From the NCBI RefSeq assembly GCF_040409805.1, contig NZ_CP099572.1:1550001-1614000 (forward strand): a stretch of 64,000 bases of DNA, read 5' to 3'. The notes below the pieces were generated by a model. The model did not search any database and had not been told where the DNA came from. It was given only the letters and a program-made list of their open reading frames with translations. The position numbers were made by a program, and so were the translations under genes. Positions 19,752 to 29,095 of the stretch are shown here, in pieces. Origin of the DNA: Polynucleobacter sp. MWH-UH23A. Lineage in GTDB: Bacteria; Pseudomonadota; Gammaproteobacteria; Burkholderiales; Burkholderiaceae. Each line of letters begins with the position of its first letter. The first letter of the stretch is position 1.

Positions 19752-20987
19752 TCACCCAATGGTTTTATCAACCCAACCATTGCGACGCTCATAAATTACA
19801 AACATAACTCCCCAAATTACGACAGCTGCATAAGCCCATATCCATGCTGCAGAAGATGCACGCGACCCTGCAATATCTAATACAAAACCAAAAATAGCGG
19901 GGCCCATTAATCCACCGCCAAATCCCATTAATGAATGCAGACCCATGGCAGCACCCTTAATATTTTCTTGAGCGCTGATCACTAAACCCGCAGTTAATGT
20001 TGAAGAGTCGGCCATGATGAAAATCGCATGGCCTATTGCCAAGGCAACAATCAACCACCATGAGTGGCCAGTAGAGGAAGCTAGAGCAATTCCCATGACC
20101 GCACTGGTCAACATCACAATACAAACCCACTTTTGTCGCCCAACTCGCAAGGCGATTTCATTACCCAGAATTGATGAAGGAACCCCAAAGAAATTAATTA
20201 CACCAGCCAATGTAGTGGCGGTTAAAAAAAAGCTCTCTCCGGAAGCGGCAGCACAAAATGCAAAGAACGCCACAATCCAACTTCTAGAGGCAAACAACTC
20301 AAGGGAATGCGCGGTATACCCAAAAATAAATCCTGATGCTTTTTTATCCATCAACACCAGTTTCCATTTATTCACCGGGAATATGTCATGCAAGCGAATT
20401 CGAATCGGTCCCTTCCATTTTTCATGAGCCAATGGCGGAATACAGAAGAGCACAATTAAAAATGCCGCGAAAGGTCCCAACGCAATAATCCCAAATACAT
20501 AATGCCAACCCAAGGCGTTTAGGATCCAGCCAGAACATAAATAAGAAAAGCCAGTACCAATACCAAAGAACGCCGTGTAAAAAGCAATATGTCTAGTTAG
20601 CTCACCAGACTGAATACGATCAGACAATATTTTTAACCCTGGCATATAGGTGCCAGCAAGACCAGCGCCATTAATAGACATAAACAAAAGAGCTGTCCAA
20701 AAATTATTGGCCAATAGGGCCATTCCCAATAAGCCGGAGGTCGCTGAAATTCCGCCTACTAAATATACTTTTCTAGCATCAACGCGGTCAGTAAGTGCTG
20801 TCGCCAGAGGCACGGCTAACATATAGCCAAAGAAAAAGGCACTGGCAATCAAGCCAGACTGGAGATTAGAAAGATGCCATTCTTCCTGCAGCGGAGCCAG
20901 AACAACGGCATAGCACGCGAAACCCAATAAGGCGCAGGTTTGCGCCATAAGCATAAAGGGAGTGTAGCCAACTGATCGAAAACGCAT
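19752..20987 (-). CDS. MFS transporter directly upstream of ccoI
   Basis: A 411-residue 12-TM major facilitator (MLMAQTCALLGFACYAVV at the N-terminus; loop 2-3 region ATALTDRVDARKVYLVGG). It ends 10 bp before the ccoI start and is likely co-transcribed with ccoI-ccoS. In Rhodobacter the MFS protein CcoA imports copper for cbb3 oxidase. This gene could play such a part by position, but I cannot confirm the CcoA metal-binding MxxxM/HxxxM pairs, so its substrate is unassigned. Plain carboxylate or sugar transport is the alternative. Confidence 0.75.
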   Translation of the reverse strand: MRFRSVGYTPFMLMAQTCALLGFACYAVVLAPLQEEWHLSNLQSGLIASAFFFGYMLAVPLATALTDRVDARKVYLVGGISATSGLLGMALLANNFWTALLFMSINGAGLAGTYMPGLKILSDRIQSGELTRHIAFYTAFFGIGTGFSYLCSGWILNALGWHYVFGIIALGPFAAFLIVLFCIPPLAHEKWKGPIRIRLHDIFPVNKWKLVLMDKKASGFIFGYTAHSLELFASRSWIVAFFAFCAAASGESFFLTATTLAGVINFFGVPSSILGNEIALRVGRQKWVCIVMLTSAVMGIALASSTGHSWWLIVALAIGHAIFIMADSSTLTAGLVISAQENIKGAAMGLHSLMGFGGGLMGPAIFGFVLDIAGSRASSAAWIWAYAAVVIWGVMFVIYERRNGWVDKTIG

Positions 20988-21072
20988 AGAGCACCGGTGA
21001 AATCGTCAGCTCATTCTACTCGCCCAGATGATCGAGACCCGCTACACTAATGAAAAATAGAATGGAGACGAT

Positions 21073-22044
21073 ATGAAGCATACATTTTTCCTTGGGTGCC
21101 TAGCTAGCTTGACGCTTGCACTCGGCAGTCAACTCGCATATGCGGATAACTACCCATCAAAACCTATCAAAGCGATTGTTCCCTTTGCGCCTGGTAGTGC
21201 CACTGATCAAATTGGCCGAGCATTTGCAGCCAAGATGGCCGAGTCCCTTGGTCAACCAGTAGTCGTTGAAAATCGCCCCGGAGCCAATGGCATGATCGGC
21301 GCCGATGTAGTCGCTAAATCACCTGCTGATGGCTACACCCTACTATTTGGAACCAATAGCACTAATGCCGCGTTAAAAAGTTTAGTCAAGAACTTACCTT
21401 ACAACCAAGATACGGCATTTACGCCAATTGGTTACTTTGGATCGGTACCATTAATTGTTGCGATCAATAATGATGTGCCAGCTAAATCGCTAAATGGTTT
21501 TGTATCCCTTGCAAAAGCCGATCCAGGAAAAATGACATTTGCTTATGCCAGCACATCTCAGCGCGTATCCTCAGAAATGTTAGCTAGTGCTGCTGATATC
21601 AAAATGACTGGCGTCTCTTATAAGAGCGGTCCAAATGCAATGACCGATCTTATCGGCGGTCAAGTCAATATGTTTACGGCGGACTTTGCAGTGACATTGC
21701 CACAAGTTCAAGCAGGGAAAATTCGAGGTCTAGCAGTGACCTCACTGAAACGCTCCCCTGCGATTCCTGAGTTACCCACCGTCAATGAGGCGCTAGGCAT
21801 CAAAAACTACGAATTGATTGCATTCTTTGCCGCATTTGGACCTGCAGGCATGCCAAAAGTTGCTGTACTGAAACTTAACAAAGCCATTAACGATGCAGCG
21901 AAATCAAAAGAGTTAACTGAGCGATTTGCTTCTATGGGTTTTGAAACACAACCAGGCAGCCCTGAAGCGCTTGGCCAGAAGATTAAGCTCGAAACTGCGA
22001 AATGGGCAAAGGCTATTAAAGCGGCAGGAATGGAAGCGGAATAA
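21073..22044 (+). CDS. Bug-family tripartite tricarboxylate transporter binding protein
   Basis: A 323-residue periplasmic solute receptor with a signal peptide (residues 1-24, ending LAYADNYPSK). Family marks are IVPFAPGSATDQIGR, VVENRPGANGMIGADVVAKSPADGYTLL and the C-terminal LETAKWAKAIKAAGMEAE. Bug receptors bind carboxylates, amino acids or aromatic acids and are massively expanded in Burkholderiales, mostly without cognate membrane genes, as here. The ligand is unknown. A GGAGACGAT ribosome site precedes the ATG. Confidence 0.92.
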   Translation: MKHTFFLGCLASLTLALGSQLAYADNYPSKPIKAIVPFAPGSATDQIGRAFAAKMAESLGQPVVVENRPGANGMIGADVVAKSPADGYTLLFGTNSTNAALKSLVKNLPYNQDTAFTPIGYFGSVPLIVAINNDVPAKSLNGFVSLAKADPGKMTFAYASTSQRVSSEMLASAADIKMTGVSYKSGPNAMTDLIGGQVNMFTADFAVTLPQVQAGKIRGLAVTSLKRSPAIPELPTVNEALGIKNYELIAFFAAFGPAGMPKVAVLKLNKAINDAAKSKELTERFASMGFETQPGSPEALGQKIKLETAKWAKAIKAAGMEAE

Positions 22045-22049
22045 GAAAC

Positions 22050-22379
22050 TTACTTTGTATCAATTTCCATGGATAAGAGCCAATAAGAAAGGCTCTTGCC
22101 ATGAGAATCCAAATTCAAAGAAAGATTGACGCCACCATCCAATAAGTCGTCAATAACAAAATTGAGTGCCTGCAAATTCGGTAAGTCATAACGCTTTACT
22201 GCGCTTGGATGACGGAATCCAAAATGATCCTTAACTTTTTCTTCTGTCAACTCTCTTTGCAAGATTGGGAAATCTTCTTTTCGATACGCAATCACACTCA
22301 TGTTTGAGCGAGAGCCCTTATCCCCCGTACGCGCATGGGCAATGTGATGCAGAGGCGTTAAATGATTTTTCATTTTCAC
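22050..22379 (-). CDS. AtuA-like ferredoxin-fold domain protein
   Basis: A 109-residue protein matching the small C-terminal ferredoxin-fold domain that accompanies AtuA (acyclic terpene utilisation) proteins: HIAHARTGDKGSRSNMSVIAYR is the signature. The start overlaps the stop of the AtuA gene (ATGA), so they are translationally coupled and probably form one complex. In some bacteria the two parts are fused into one polypeptide. The biochemical role is not established. Confidence 0.85.
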   Translation of the reverse strand: MKMKNHLTPLHHIAHARTGDKGSRSNMSVIAYRKEDFPILQRELTEEKVKDHFGFRHPSAVKRYDLPNLQALNFVIDDLLDGGVNLSLNLDSHGKSLSYWLLSMEIDTK

Positions 22380-23743
22380 TTCCCTTCCCCATAAAAGACA
22401 TAGGATGGTCTTATTTCAGCCCGGGGAATCATGGCGACCAGAGTATTCAATCTAGGCTTAAGACTGGTTCTCACGCCACCACCGCCAGCTGGGCCGCAGG
22501 TGTACAAAGCAGTCACTTCGCGACACACCCGCATTGCCAACTGTCGATCTTGATTGGCGGCAGCAACACGAAGACGTATATCTTCAAAGGATTTTGAGGG
22601 ATTGATTAAAGGTCCCTCTCCAGAATCACTCATAAAAACACTAGATGATCCAATGAAATCAATCCTAAGAGCTAAGTCTTCACCAATTCGATCACAAATA
22701 ATTTGTGCCGCCAACTGTGCGCGCTCAAGAGCGTGATGACCCGCATATGAAATCTCAGCCTCAGCGAGCCATCCACCATCAATACAAATATTTGCTTTGA
22801 GAGAATGTGGTTTGGGATGTCCTTTGATACCAGTTAATTCAACCCGGTTATTTCCAAGATCACAAATCGTAGCGCGAGTAATGTCCGCAACAACATCAGG
22901 AGTTAAATAAGCGGCAGGATCATGTAACTCGTATAGCAATTGCTCAGTGACGGTTAAACGGTTAACAATACCCCCCGTACTCTCAGGCTTAGTAACGCAA
23001 ATATTACCTTGCGAATCAAACTCCACAATTGGAAAACCTACATTGCTTAAGTTGGGAACGTCTTTGTAACCCGGATCTGCAAAATAACCGCCTGTGACCT
23101 GAGCCCCACACTCCAGTAGATGCCCAGCCATTGTGGCGCTAGCCAAGAAATCCCAATCTTCCCAGCTCTTTTTAAAGTGAGCCATCAGTGGGCCGACAGT
23201 TAGAGCTGGATCAGCAACGCGACCTGTCACCACAACTTGAGCGCCAGCAGTTAAGGCATCCGCAATCTCTTTGGCACCAAGATATACATTCGCACTGACT
23301 AGCTGGCTTTGTGCCAACAGTTCTTGATCTGACTTCGCAAGATGAGCCTCAATAATTCTTTGATAGTCAGATCCAGAGATGTCATCACCTATGACAACTG
23401 CGATCTTTAATTCCGGCAAATTCTTTTCTTTTGCCAAACTCGCAATGACGGCAGCGGCGGCAAATGGATTTGCAGCGCCAAAATTACCAATAATTGGAAT
23501 ACCCGCTTGCACACAATCAGACAAAATGGGTTCAATCATTTCTTGAAGCAAGGGCTCATAACCCAATTGATTATTCTGGCGACGCTCCAATTGGGCAAGC
23601 GCTAAAGTTCTCTCGGCTAGGCTTTCAAAAATAAGGCATGCCGGCCCTCCATGCTTCAACAATGCATCTATCAGAGGCTTCGCCACTCCTAGGCGATCAC
23701 CTGAGAACCCTGCGGCACAAGCTACACGATAAATGTCCGGCAC
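22376..23743 (-). CDS. AtuA family protein (DUF1446)
   Basis: A 455-residue DUF1446/AtuA protein: RVACAAGFSGDRLGVAKPLI at the N-terminus, GRVADPALTVGPLMAHF, and GHLLECGAQVTGGYFADPGYKDVPN in the centre. Named for the acyclic terpene utilisation cluster of Pseudomonas, but many homologues sit in unrelated acyl-CoA or hydroxy-acid catabolic loci. Here it is coupled to the small AtuA-like gene and lies beside a 2OG-Fe dioxygenase and two Bug receptors, with no atu acyl-CoA carboxylase genes. A role in terpene use is therefore not supported; the substrate is open. Confidence 0.88.
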   Translation of the reverse strand: MPDIYRVACAAGFSGDRLGVAKPLIDALLKHGGPACLIFESLAERTLALAQLERRQNNQLGYEPLLQEMIEPILSDCVQAGIPIIGNFGAANPFAAAAVIASLAKEKNLPELKIAVVIGDDISGSDYQRIIEAHLAKSDQELLAQSQLVSANVYLGAKEIADALTAGAQVVVTGRVADPALTVGPLMAHFKKSWEDWDFLASATMAGHLLECGAQVTGGYFADPGYKDVPNLSNVGFPIVEFDSQGNICVTKPESTGGIVNRLTVTEQLLYELHDPAAYLTPDVVADITRATICDLGNNRVELTGIKGHPKPHSLKANICIDGGWLAEAEISYAGHHALERAQLAAQIICDRIGEDLALRIDFIGSSSVFMSDSGEGPLINPSKSFEDIRLRVAAANQDRQLAMRVCREVTALYTCGPAGGGGVRTSLKPRLNTLVAMIPRAEIRPSYVFYGEGK

Positions 23744-23756
23744 GATTAATTAGGAA

Positions 23757-24512
23757 TTATTGTTGGCTACGGTTAGGAGAGTCTTGAAAACCATTAGATC
23801 TAAATGTGAGAACCAAGGTATCGCGATATCCATAGTCAGCTAATGGCTGAATAGGGGTAGATTCATGAATCATCCGCTCATCATTCATCAACAGTAGAGA
23901 CCAAGGCTGAGTTAAGGTGAAGCGCAAGCCGGCAGAACCTTTTGCATCAAAGATTCGAGTTTCACCACCTTTAATACCCACGCGATTCAATAAAAATACT
24001 GCGACAAAATCTACTCCATCACGATGCGCGCCCTCTGGTGTTGGGCGTCCAATACCATCAGCAGTATCGATGCGGAACTGATGAGCCTCAACAAACCATG
24101 TCTTTACTGGCTTTAAACTATTCAGGAGATTGGATAGGCCAAGTAACACACCCTGCCAAGCAGGATCATTCAAGACAACAGGCAGCACGGGCTCAAACCA
24201 ACGCTCTATACCGCCATGCAAAGCGTTGTAGTCGAGCGATTGCCAATGCGCGCGATGGGGAACCAAATTCAAGTTTTGATTTTGAATCTCGAAGCTGGCA
24301 TGACGCCGAAAACGATAGCGACCCCCATCTTTTAAATAAGGGTCACGCGGCAAACCTTCCCAATACTGAGAAAGATTTTGCAAGTCTTCTAAAGACATAC
24401 CACTCACCTCTGCCACAGTTTCTGGAGATGCCACCACAAAACCATCTCGACTCAAAGCTTGAGAGAGTTCTTTAGCTGAAGTCAGCTTAGGCGAAAGTAT
24501 GGCGGCAGTCAT
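23757..24512 (-). CDS. 2OG-Fe(II) dioxygenase family protein (PF10014 type)
   Basis: A 251-residue protein with the HRDGVDFVAVFLLNR segment giving the H-x-D metal ligands, GGETRIFDAKG, and a distal histidine in MNDERMIHESTPIQ. This is the layout of the PF10014 2OG-Fe oxygenase family, which includes L-isoleucine 4-hydroxylase. It likely hydroxylates a free amino acid or a similar small molecule; the substrate is inference. I chose ATG 24512; the frame also opens at a TTG (24530). It lies 13 bp upstream of the AtuA gene. Confidence 0.8.
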   Translation of the reverse strand: MTAAILSPKLTSAKELSQALSRDGFVVASPETVAEVSGMSLEDLQNLSQYWEGLPRDPYLKDGGRYRFRRHASFEIQNQNLNLVPHRAHWQSLDYNALHGGIERWFEPVLPVVLNDPAWQGVLLGLSNLLNSLKPVKTWFVEAHQFRIDTADGIGRPTPEGAHRDGVDFVAVFLLNRVGIKGGETRIFDAKGSAGLRFTLTQPWSLLLMNDERMIHESTPIQPLADYGYRDTLVLTFRSNGFQDSPNRSQQ

Positions 24513-24538
24513 AGATTGATTGTAGGACAAGCGAGCGC

Positions 24539-25507
24539 TTAATCAAGCTGAGCACCAGACGCCTTCACTATTTTTGCCCACTTAGCTAATTCATCCTTGA
24601 GCAATCCGGGAAGCTTTGCTGGTGGTACTGGATTCAGATCTAAACCTTGAGCAATCAATTTTTCCCTTACATCCGGCTTGGCCATTAGCTTATCCATAGC
24701 TGCCTGAATTTTTTTCACGATATCTGTTGAAGTTCCGATTGGAGCGAATAGGGCAACCCATACTTCACCAACGCAATCTGGATAAGTTTCTGCGATTGTT
24801 GGAATCTCTGGCGCTGCACTAGAACGCTTTGCCGAACTGATTGCAATCGCTTGCAGCTTACCTGCTTTGATGTAATTTAATGCGGATGGCAAACTGGCAA
24901 ATGCTAAGGGAACTTGCCCGCCAAGTACATCATTAATCGCAGGTGCCACGCCCTTATAGGGAATATGCTGCATATCAACACCGGCGCTCGTATTAAGCAT
25001 TGCACCTAAGAGATGACTGATAGTTCCATTGCCAGCGGAAGCATAGGACAGCTCACCTGGCTTCTTTTTAGCGGCAGCAATTACCTCTGCCAAAGTCTTG
25101 TATGGTGAACCTGGTGGTGAGACTAGAACATATGGTGTAGCTCCGATGTAATACAGAGGAACAAAATCATTAATAGGATCAAATCCTGGGTTTTTGTACA
25201 AAGCGGGATTAATTGCTTGTGCGCTATTAATCGTCAGGAGCAAGGTGTAACCATCTTTAGCAGAACGGGCAACACTTTGCGTACCAATGTTTCCCCCGGC
25301 ACCAGGTCTGTTCTCAACCACCACTGAGCCACCAATTGCTTCCCCAAATGCAGGCGCAATTAAACGCGCCACAATGTCATTTGTTCCACCTGCCGCTTGT
25401 GGAACCACTAAAGAAATCGGCTTATTCGGGTAAGGTTGCGCAGCTAACGACAGAGAAAGAAACGCCCCGCCCGCAAGAGTGGCTAACTTACAAATTATTT
25501 TATGCAT
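24539..25507 (-). CDS. Bug-family tripartite tricarboxylate transporter binding protein
   Basis: A 322-residue secreted receptor. Start ATG 25507 (MHKIICKLATLAGGAFLSLSLAAQPYPNK) gives a standard signal peptide and follows GGAGACAAAGCA; a GTG at 25570 would add an implausible N-terminus. Motifs are PISLVVPQAAGGTNDIVAR, VVENRPGAGGNIGTQSVAR and GQVPLAFASLPSAL. It is on the same strand as, and upstream of, the dioxygenase and AtuA genes, so it may deliver their substrate. No TctA/TctB genes are present. Confidence 0.92.
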   Translation of the reverse strand: MHKIICKLATLAGGAFLSLSLAAQPYPNKPISLVVPQAAGGTNDIVARLIAPAFGEAIGGSVVVENRPGAGGNIGTQSVARSAKDGYTLLLTINSAQAINPALYKNPGFDPINDFVPLYYIGATPYVLVSPPGSPYKTLAEVIAAAKKKPGELSYASAGNGTISHLLGAMLNTSAGVDMQHIPYKGVAPAINDVLGGQVPLAFASLPSALNYIKAGKLQAIAISSAKRSSAAPEIPTIAETYPDCVGEVWVALFAPIGTSTDIVKKIQAAMDKLMAKPDVREKLIAQGLDLNPVPPAKLPGLLKDELAKWAKIVKASGAQLD

Positions 25508-25583
25508 TGCTTTGTCTCCAGCTTTTTTATTATTTAATGAATCATCGAGTGCCTCAAACTCCTGAGGCACTACCTTTAGAAAC

Positions 25584-26888
25584 TCAGGGGTACAAGTGCT
25601 TTAGTCGTGCACGCACATCACCAACGTGACCCTTCAAGTCATACAACTCTTTAGAGTCCATCATCGATACCTTGATATTGCCGACACGCTTCTCAATCGT
25701 TTCTAGATCCCGAAAGTTTTTCTCCTTCAGATCAGGATTAAATGCATTTCTTTCAAGCTCTCGTAACTCTGCATAAACCTGAGCCAGCTTTAATCTCAGC
25801 AAAAAGTTTTTGGCTGAAGGAATATAGGTAAAGAGTGGAATCAAAATAACCAATAGCGGGATCACAATCTTGACGAAGCGTCCTACCCAAACCGCAGTCC
25901 AGAATGGGAGATGGCGATGTAAGAATGATGGGCCATCTTTTAAATAGATTTCTGCATCAACGTGCAAGGGAAAATCCATGCCAACACCAGAAGGAAACTC
26001 CCCTGGTTTTTGCAAACGAGAATAGGATTTCAAAATATCGTAAGAGGCACTCAGCATGAGCGAAATCATTGCTGGGCTGACTTTGTCTTGAGTCACCAAA
26101 GTTGCCGTTGGCGCGATTACCTGAATGTCTTGCCTTGGAACGTCATGCTCAATACTCAATAAGCCCCTAGGAACACTAACCTTGGATAAATAAGGCAAAT
26201 TACGTGTATAGGCATCGGCTTGATCAAAGCTCATCAATCGAATACCTGGAAACTCATAAAATTTCTTCAAAATCGGGGCTTCAGCTGCTGCCACGATAAA
26301 TACCGCATCTAACTCACCATTACTGAGTTTTGCTAATGCCTGGTCTGGCTTTAATTTTTCACCGTGGATTTCATCTTCTTTAATGCCACTAATTTTCAAC
26401 AAAGCCGTGCTTAGGGCAAGCGTTCCACTCCCCTCATTACCGATGGCCACTCGCTTACCTTTGAGCTGACTTAATACCTGTAAGCGGCCACCTTCACTTT
26501 TAAATCCTGGTTCGCGATACCAAACCCAGATAGGCTCATAAAACATACCGGCAATCGAAACCAAATTGGGGTATTTGCTTACGTCAGCAACTCCGCCTTG
26601 CACCATGGCGAAATTCACACCGGAGTTTGGGTCATTTAATAAACCTAAGTTATCAATCGTTCCGCCCGTTGCCTTTACTTCAAGATCGACACCATCTTTA
26701 GCAACCTCTTCTTTGAGGCGCTCGCCAAATTGGTAATAAAGCCCCGTTGGAAAGCCCGTAGCCATCTCAATCACCTTTGGTGGCGGAGGCACCAAAATCC
26801 ATAACACCGTAAAAATTGCAACCAGCACCACACAGAAACCCACCGCAATTGCAAAAGGGTTGTATAGATATCTTTTATAAGTTGTCAT
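25584..26888 (-). CDS. Membrane-anchored TAXI-family TRAP solute-binding protein
   Basis: A 434-residue protein: an N-terminal membrane helix (about 12-34), a TAXI-type solute-binding domain (MATGFPTGLYYQFGERLKEE; ATGGTIDNLGLLNDP; GSGTLALSTALLKISG), then a second membrane segment (about 335-358) and a C-terminal helical, charged tail of about 70 residues. Ordinary TAXI proteins are free periplasmic receptors of about 320 residues. This version is tethered at both ends and has no TRAP permease next to it. It lies just downstream of ccmI on the same strand, 17 bp away. Function unknown; a sensory or adaptor role is possible. Confidence 0.82.
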   Translation of the reverse strand: MTTYKRYLYNPFAIAVGFCVVLVAIFTVLWILVPPPPKVIEMATGFPTGLYYQFGERLKEEVAKDGVDLEVKATGGTIDNLGLLNDPNSGVNFAMVQGGVADVSKYPNLVSIAGMFYEPIWVWYREPGFKSEGGRLQVLSQLKGKRVAIGNEGSGTLALSTALLKISGIKEDEIHGEKLKPDQALAKLSNGELDAVFIVAAAEAPILKKFYEFPGIRLMSFDQADAYTRNLPYLSKVSVPRGLLSIEHDVPRQDIQVIAPTATLVTQDKVSPAMISLMLSASYDILKSYSRLQKPGEFPSGVGMDFPLHVDAEIYLKDGPSFLHRHLPFWTAVWVGRFVKIVIPLLVILIPLFTYIPSAKNFLLRLKLAQVYAELRELERNAFNPDLKEKNFRDLETIEKRVGNIKVSMMDSKELYDLKGHVGDVRARLKHLYP

Positions 26889-26905
26889 AGGGTGGGATTA
26901 AGTAA

Positions 26906-28090
26906 TTACGGATAAACCTGATTAACCAATATACGTACTTTAGCTGAACCCAGCTTTACAGTTTGTACCGCCGATATCAAATCACCTGACTCAGCCTTTG
27001 CCATGCCAGTCTTCGAAATTCGAGCCTCAATATTGACCTCAGATAGCTCAGAAATCCGTTTATTCGGATTCATGGCTAAAGAGTCATCCAATACAAAACT
27101 AAATGGAAATTGACTTACGGGCATTTTTAGAACAGCTACTGGCATACGCTCGCCTGGCTGTCTTGCGATGACCATCAGCATATCTCCAGGCTTTATCTTG
27201 GACTGAAGCTCAGCGGATAACTCAATTTGACCACTGATGGTTTTTCCAACAGCCGCAGGGGTAGCAGCAACTCCACCTTTCGAACGCGCTTCCTCAATAG
27301 AGCCAGCAATCGCACGCGCTTCATCCGATCCCGGAGGCAGCAGTTTGGCGAGCTTCTCCCAAGTTTGGGCTGCTAAAGAATAATTTCCGTTGGTATACGC
27401 AGCAGTGCCAGACAACCAGAGTGCTAACAAATTATTAGGGTCTAATTTAAGAGACTGCTGGAGAAGCTGCATTGGCTTACCCGCAAAACTTCCATTGGCA
27501 ACTCCTACCAATACATCTGCGTACTCAGCCAAGAGCTCAGGATCATCGTTAATAAAATTACCCGCGCGCGCGTATGCTTTTGCAGCATCTTGATTGCGTC
27601 CCAAAATACGATAAGAGCGAGCCAACATGGCCCACCCTTTTAGATTATCTGGATCCTTCTCCATCTTGAGCGCAAAATCAGCGACCATTTGCTCTACACC
27701 GGCTTGGGTCATGGGCTTTTGATCATTTGTTTGCGCTACTCGATACGCATCACCTAATGCGAGATATAAACCAACTGACAAAAGCACAGTAAATACACTA
27801 AGACCAATAATGACTTTTTTGGTGGAACCCATTACTGCCTTATCATCCTCAACTTCGGCATCCTGGAAAAGACGCTGACGCATCTCAGCATGACTCATTT
27901 CATATTCTTGAGCATCAATTCTTCCGGCTGCTCGATCTGTCGCCAGCTTCTCTAACTCTTCTTGATAGATAGCAGCATTCATTTGACGGCGCGATGTATT
28001 TTCTTCCCCCTTGCTAAATAGAAATGGCTTGAGAAGCAATGCCAGCACTATTACTAATAGAAGCAATGCGGGAATGAGAAAGCTAATCAT
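26906..28090 (-). CDS. ccmI: Cytochrome c maturation TPR protein CcmI
   Basis: A 394-residue chaperone that presents apocytochrome c to the haem ligase. Two membrane helices near the N-terminus flank a cytoplasmic loop with the conserved YQEELEKLATDRAAGRIDAQEYE pattern. TPR repeats lie at about 150-270 (MLARSYRILGRNQDAAKAYARA), and a periplasmic C-terminal domain follows. The start may be ATG 28090 (MISFLIPALLLL), just after the ccmH stop, or ATG 28108, overlapping it. Last gene of the ccm operon. Confidence 0.92.
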   Translation of the reverse strand: MISFLIPALLLLVIVLALLLKPFLFSKGEENTSRRQMNAAIYQEELEKLATDRAAGRIDAQEYEMSHAEMRQRLFQDAEVEDDKAVMGSTKKVIIGLSVFTVLLSVGLYLALGDAYRVAQTNDQKPMTQAGVEQMVADFALKMEKDPDNLKGWAMLARSYRILGRNQDAAKAYARAGNFINDDPELLAEYADVLVGVANGSFAGKPMQLLQQSLKLDPNNLLALWLSGTAAYTNGNYSLAAQTWEKLAKLLPPGSDEARAIAGSIEEARSKGGVAATPAAVGKTISGQIELSAELQSKIKPGDMLMVIARQPGERMPVAVLKMPVSQFPFSFVLDDSLAMNPNKRISELSEVNIEARISKTGMAKAESGDLISAVQTVKLGSAKVRILVNQVYP

Positions 28091-28094
28091 GAGG

Positions 28095-28568
28095 TCAATC
28101 CCGATCATTCTTTGATATTGTATTTAGGAGGGCATCAATTTTTTGATTGTCTTCAGCCGTTAGCTCTTTTGCGACAACATTGGCGTTGCGGCGACGCAGG
28201 TAAGAAAATAAAAAACCAATACCAATCAACAAAATTACAAACGGGCCAATCCATAGCAGCCAGGTAATCGGCTTGACGGGTGGACGGTACAGCACAAAAT
28301 CGCCATATCGCTCCACCATAAAACTACGAATCTGCTCATCACTCTTACCTTCTTTTATAAGCGTGCGAATTTCCCTACGAAGATCGTTCGCCAGATCAGA
28401 GCGCGATCCTGCTAAAGATTCATTTTGGCAAACTAGGCAGCGCATTTCTTCAGAGATGCTGATTAAACGTTGCTCTGTTACAGGGTCATCTGTCAGTGGT
28501 GCTGCATCATTTGCATATGACAACTGCATGATGAGGATAGAAGCAATCACCAAGAAAAACGATTTCAT
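28095..28568 (-). CDS. ccmH: Cytochrome c maturation protein CcmH
   Basis: A thiol-redox protein of 157 residues that handles apocytochrome cysteines before haem ligation. It has a signal sequence, the LRCLVCQNESLAGS motif with the active CxxC, DLRREIRTLIKEGKSDEQIRSFMVERYGDFVLYRPP, and a C-terminal membrane helix. This is the short CcmH form; its TPR partner is the separate ccmI downstream. Starts in an ATGA overlap with ccmG. Confidence 0.96.
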   Translation of the reverse strand: MKSFFLVIASILIMQLSYANDAAPLTDDPVTEQRLISISEEMRCLVCQNESLAGSRSDLANDLRREIRTLIKEGKSDEQIRSFMVERYGDFVLYRPPVKPITWLLWIGPFVILLIGIGFLFSYLRRRNANVVAKELTAEDNQKIDALLNTISKNDRD

Positions 28569-29095
28569 GATTTCTTGAGCTCACGAATTAATGGATACAT
28601 TTTTTCGTTCAAAACCTGCATAGTGATGGGTCCAATATGCTTGAACCGGATAATCCCTGCCTGGTCGATGATGTATGTTTCTGGAACACCATAAACACCA
28701 TAGTCAATTCCCACTCTGCCATTCTCATCAAATGCTGAAAGCACATAGGGGTCACCTAGACGCTGCAGCATCGCTAAAGCATCCTCACGTTTATCTTTAT
28801 AATCAAGGCCAATTACAGGTGCTTGTCCAGATTTTGCCAACTCAACTAAGACTGGATGCTCTTCACGACAAGCAACACACCAAGATGCCCACACATTCAA
28901 AATCCACACCCGGCCCTTCATGCTGACTGGTGAAAAGGTTTTATTAGGTTGAGATAACTGTGCAAGCTCGAAAGCTGGGGCTGGCTTATTAATAAGAGGT
29001 GAAGGAACCTCGCGTGGATCACGGTTGAGGCCAACCCCCAAAAACACCACTAAGACAAGAAATAGAATTAAAGGAATTAAAAACTTCGCTTTCAT
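28565..29095 (-). CDS. ccmG: Thiol:disulfide interchange protein CcmG/DsbE
   Basis: A membrane-anchored periplasmic thioredoxin (176 residues) that reduces apocytochrome c or CcmH. The active site is WASWCVACREEHP (CxxC), preceded by GRVWILNVW and followed by GLDYKDKREDA and YGVYGVPETYIID with the cis-proline. An N-terminal anchor helix is present. Overlaps ccmF by four bases. Confidence 0.96.
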   Translation of the reverse strand: MKAKFLIPLILFLVLVVFLGVGLNRDPREVPSPLINKPAPAFELAQLSQPNKTFSPVSMKGRVWILNVWASWCVACREEHPVLVELAKSGQAPVIGLDYKDKREDALAMLQRLGDPYVLSAFDENGRVGIDYGVYGVPETYIIDQAGIIRFKHIGPITMQVLNEKMYPLIRELKKS

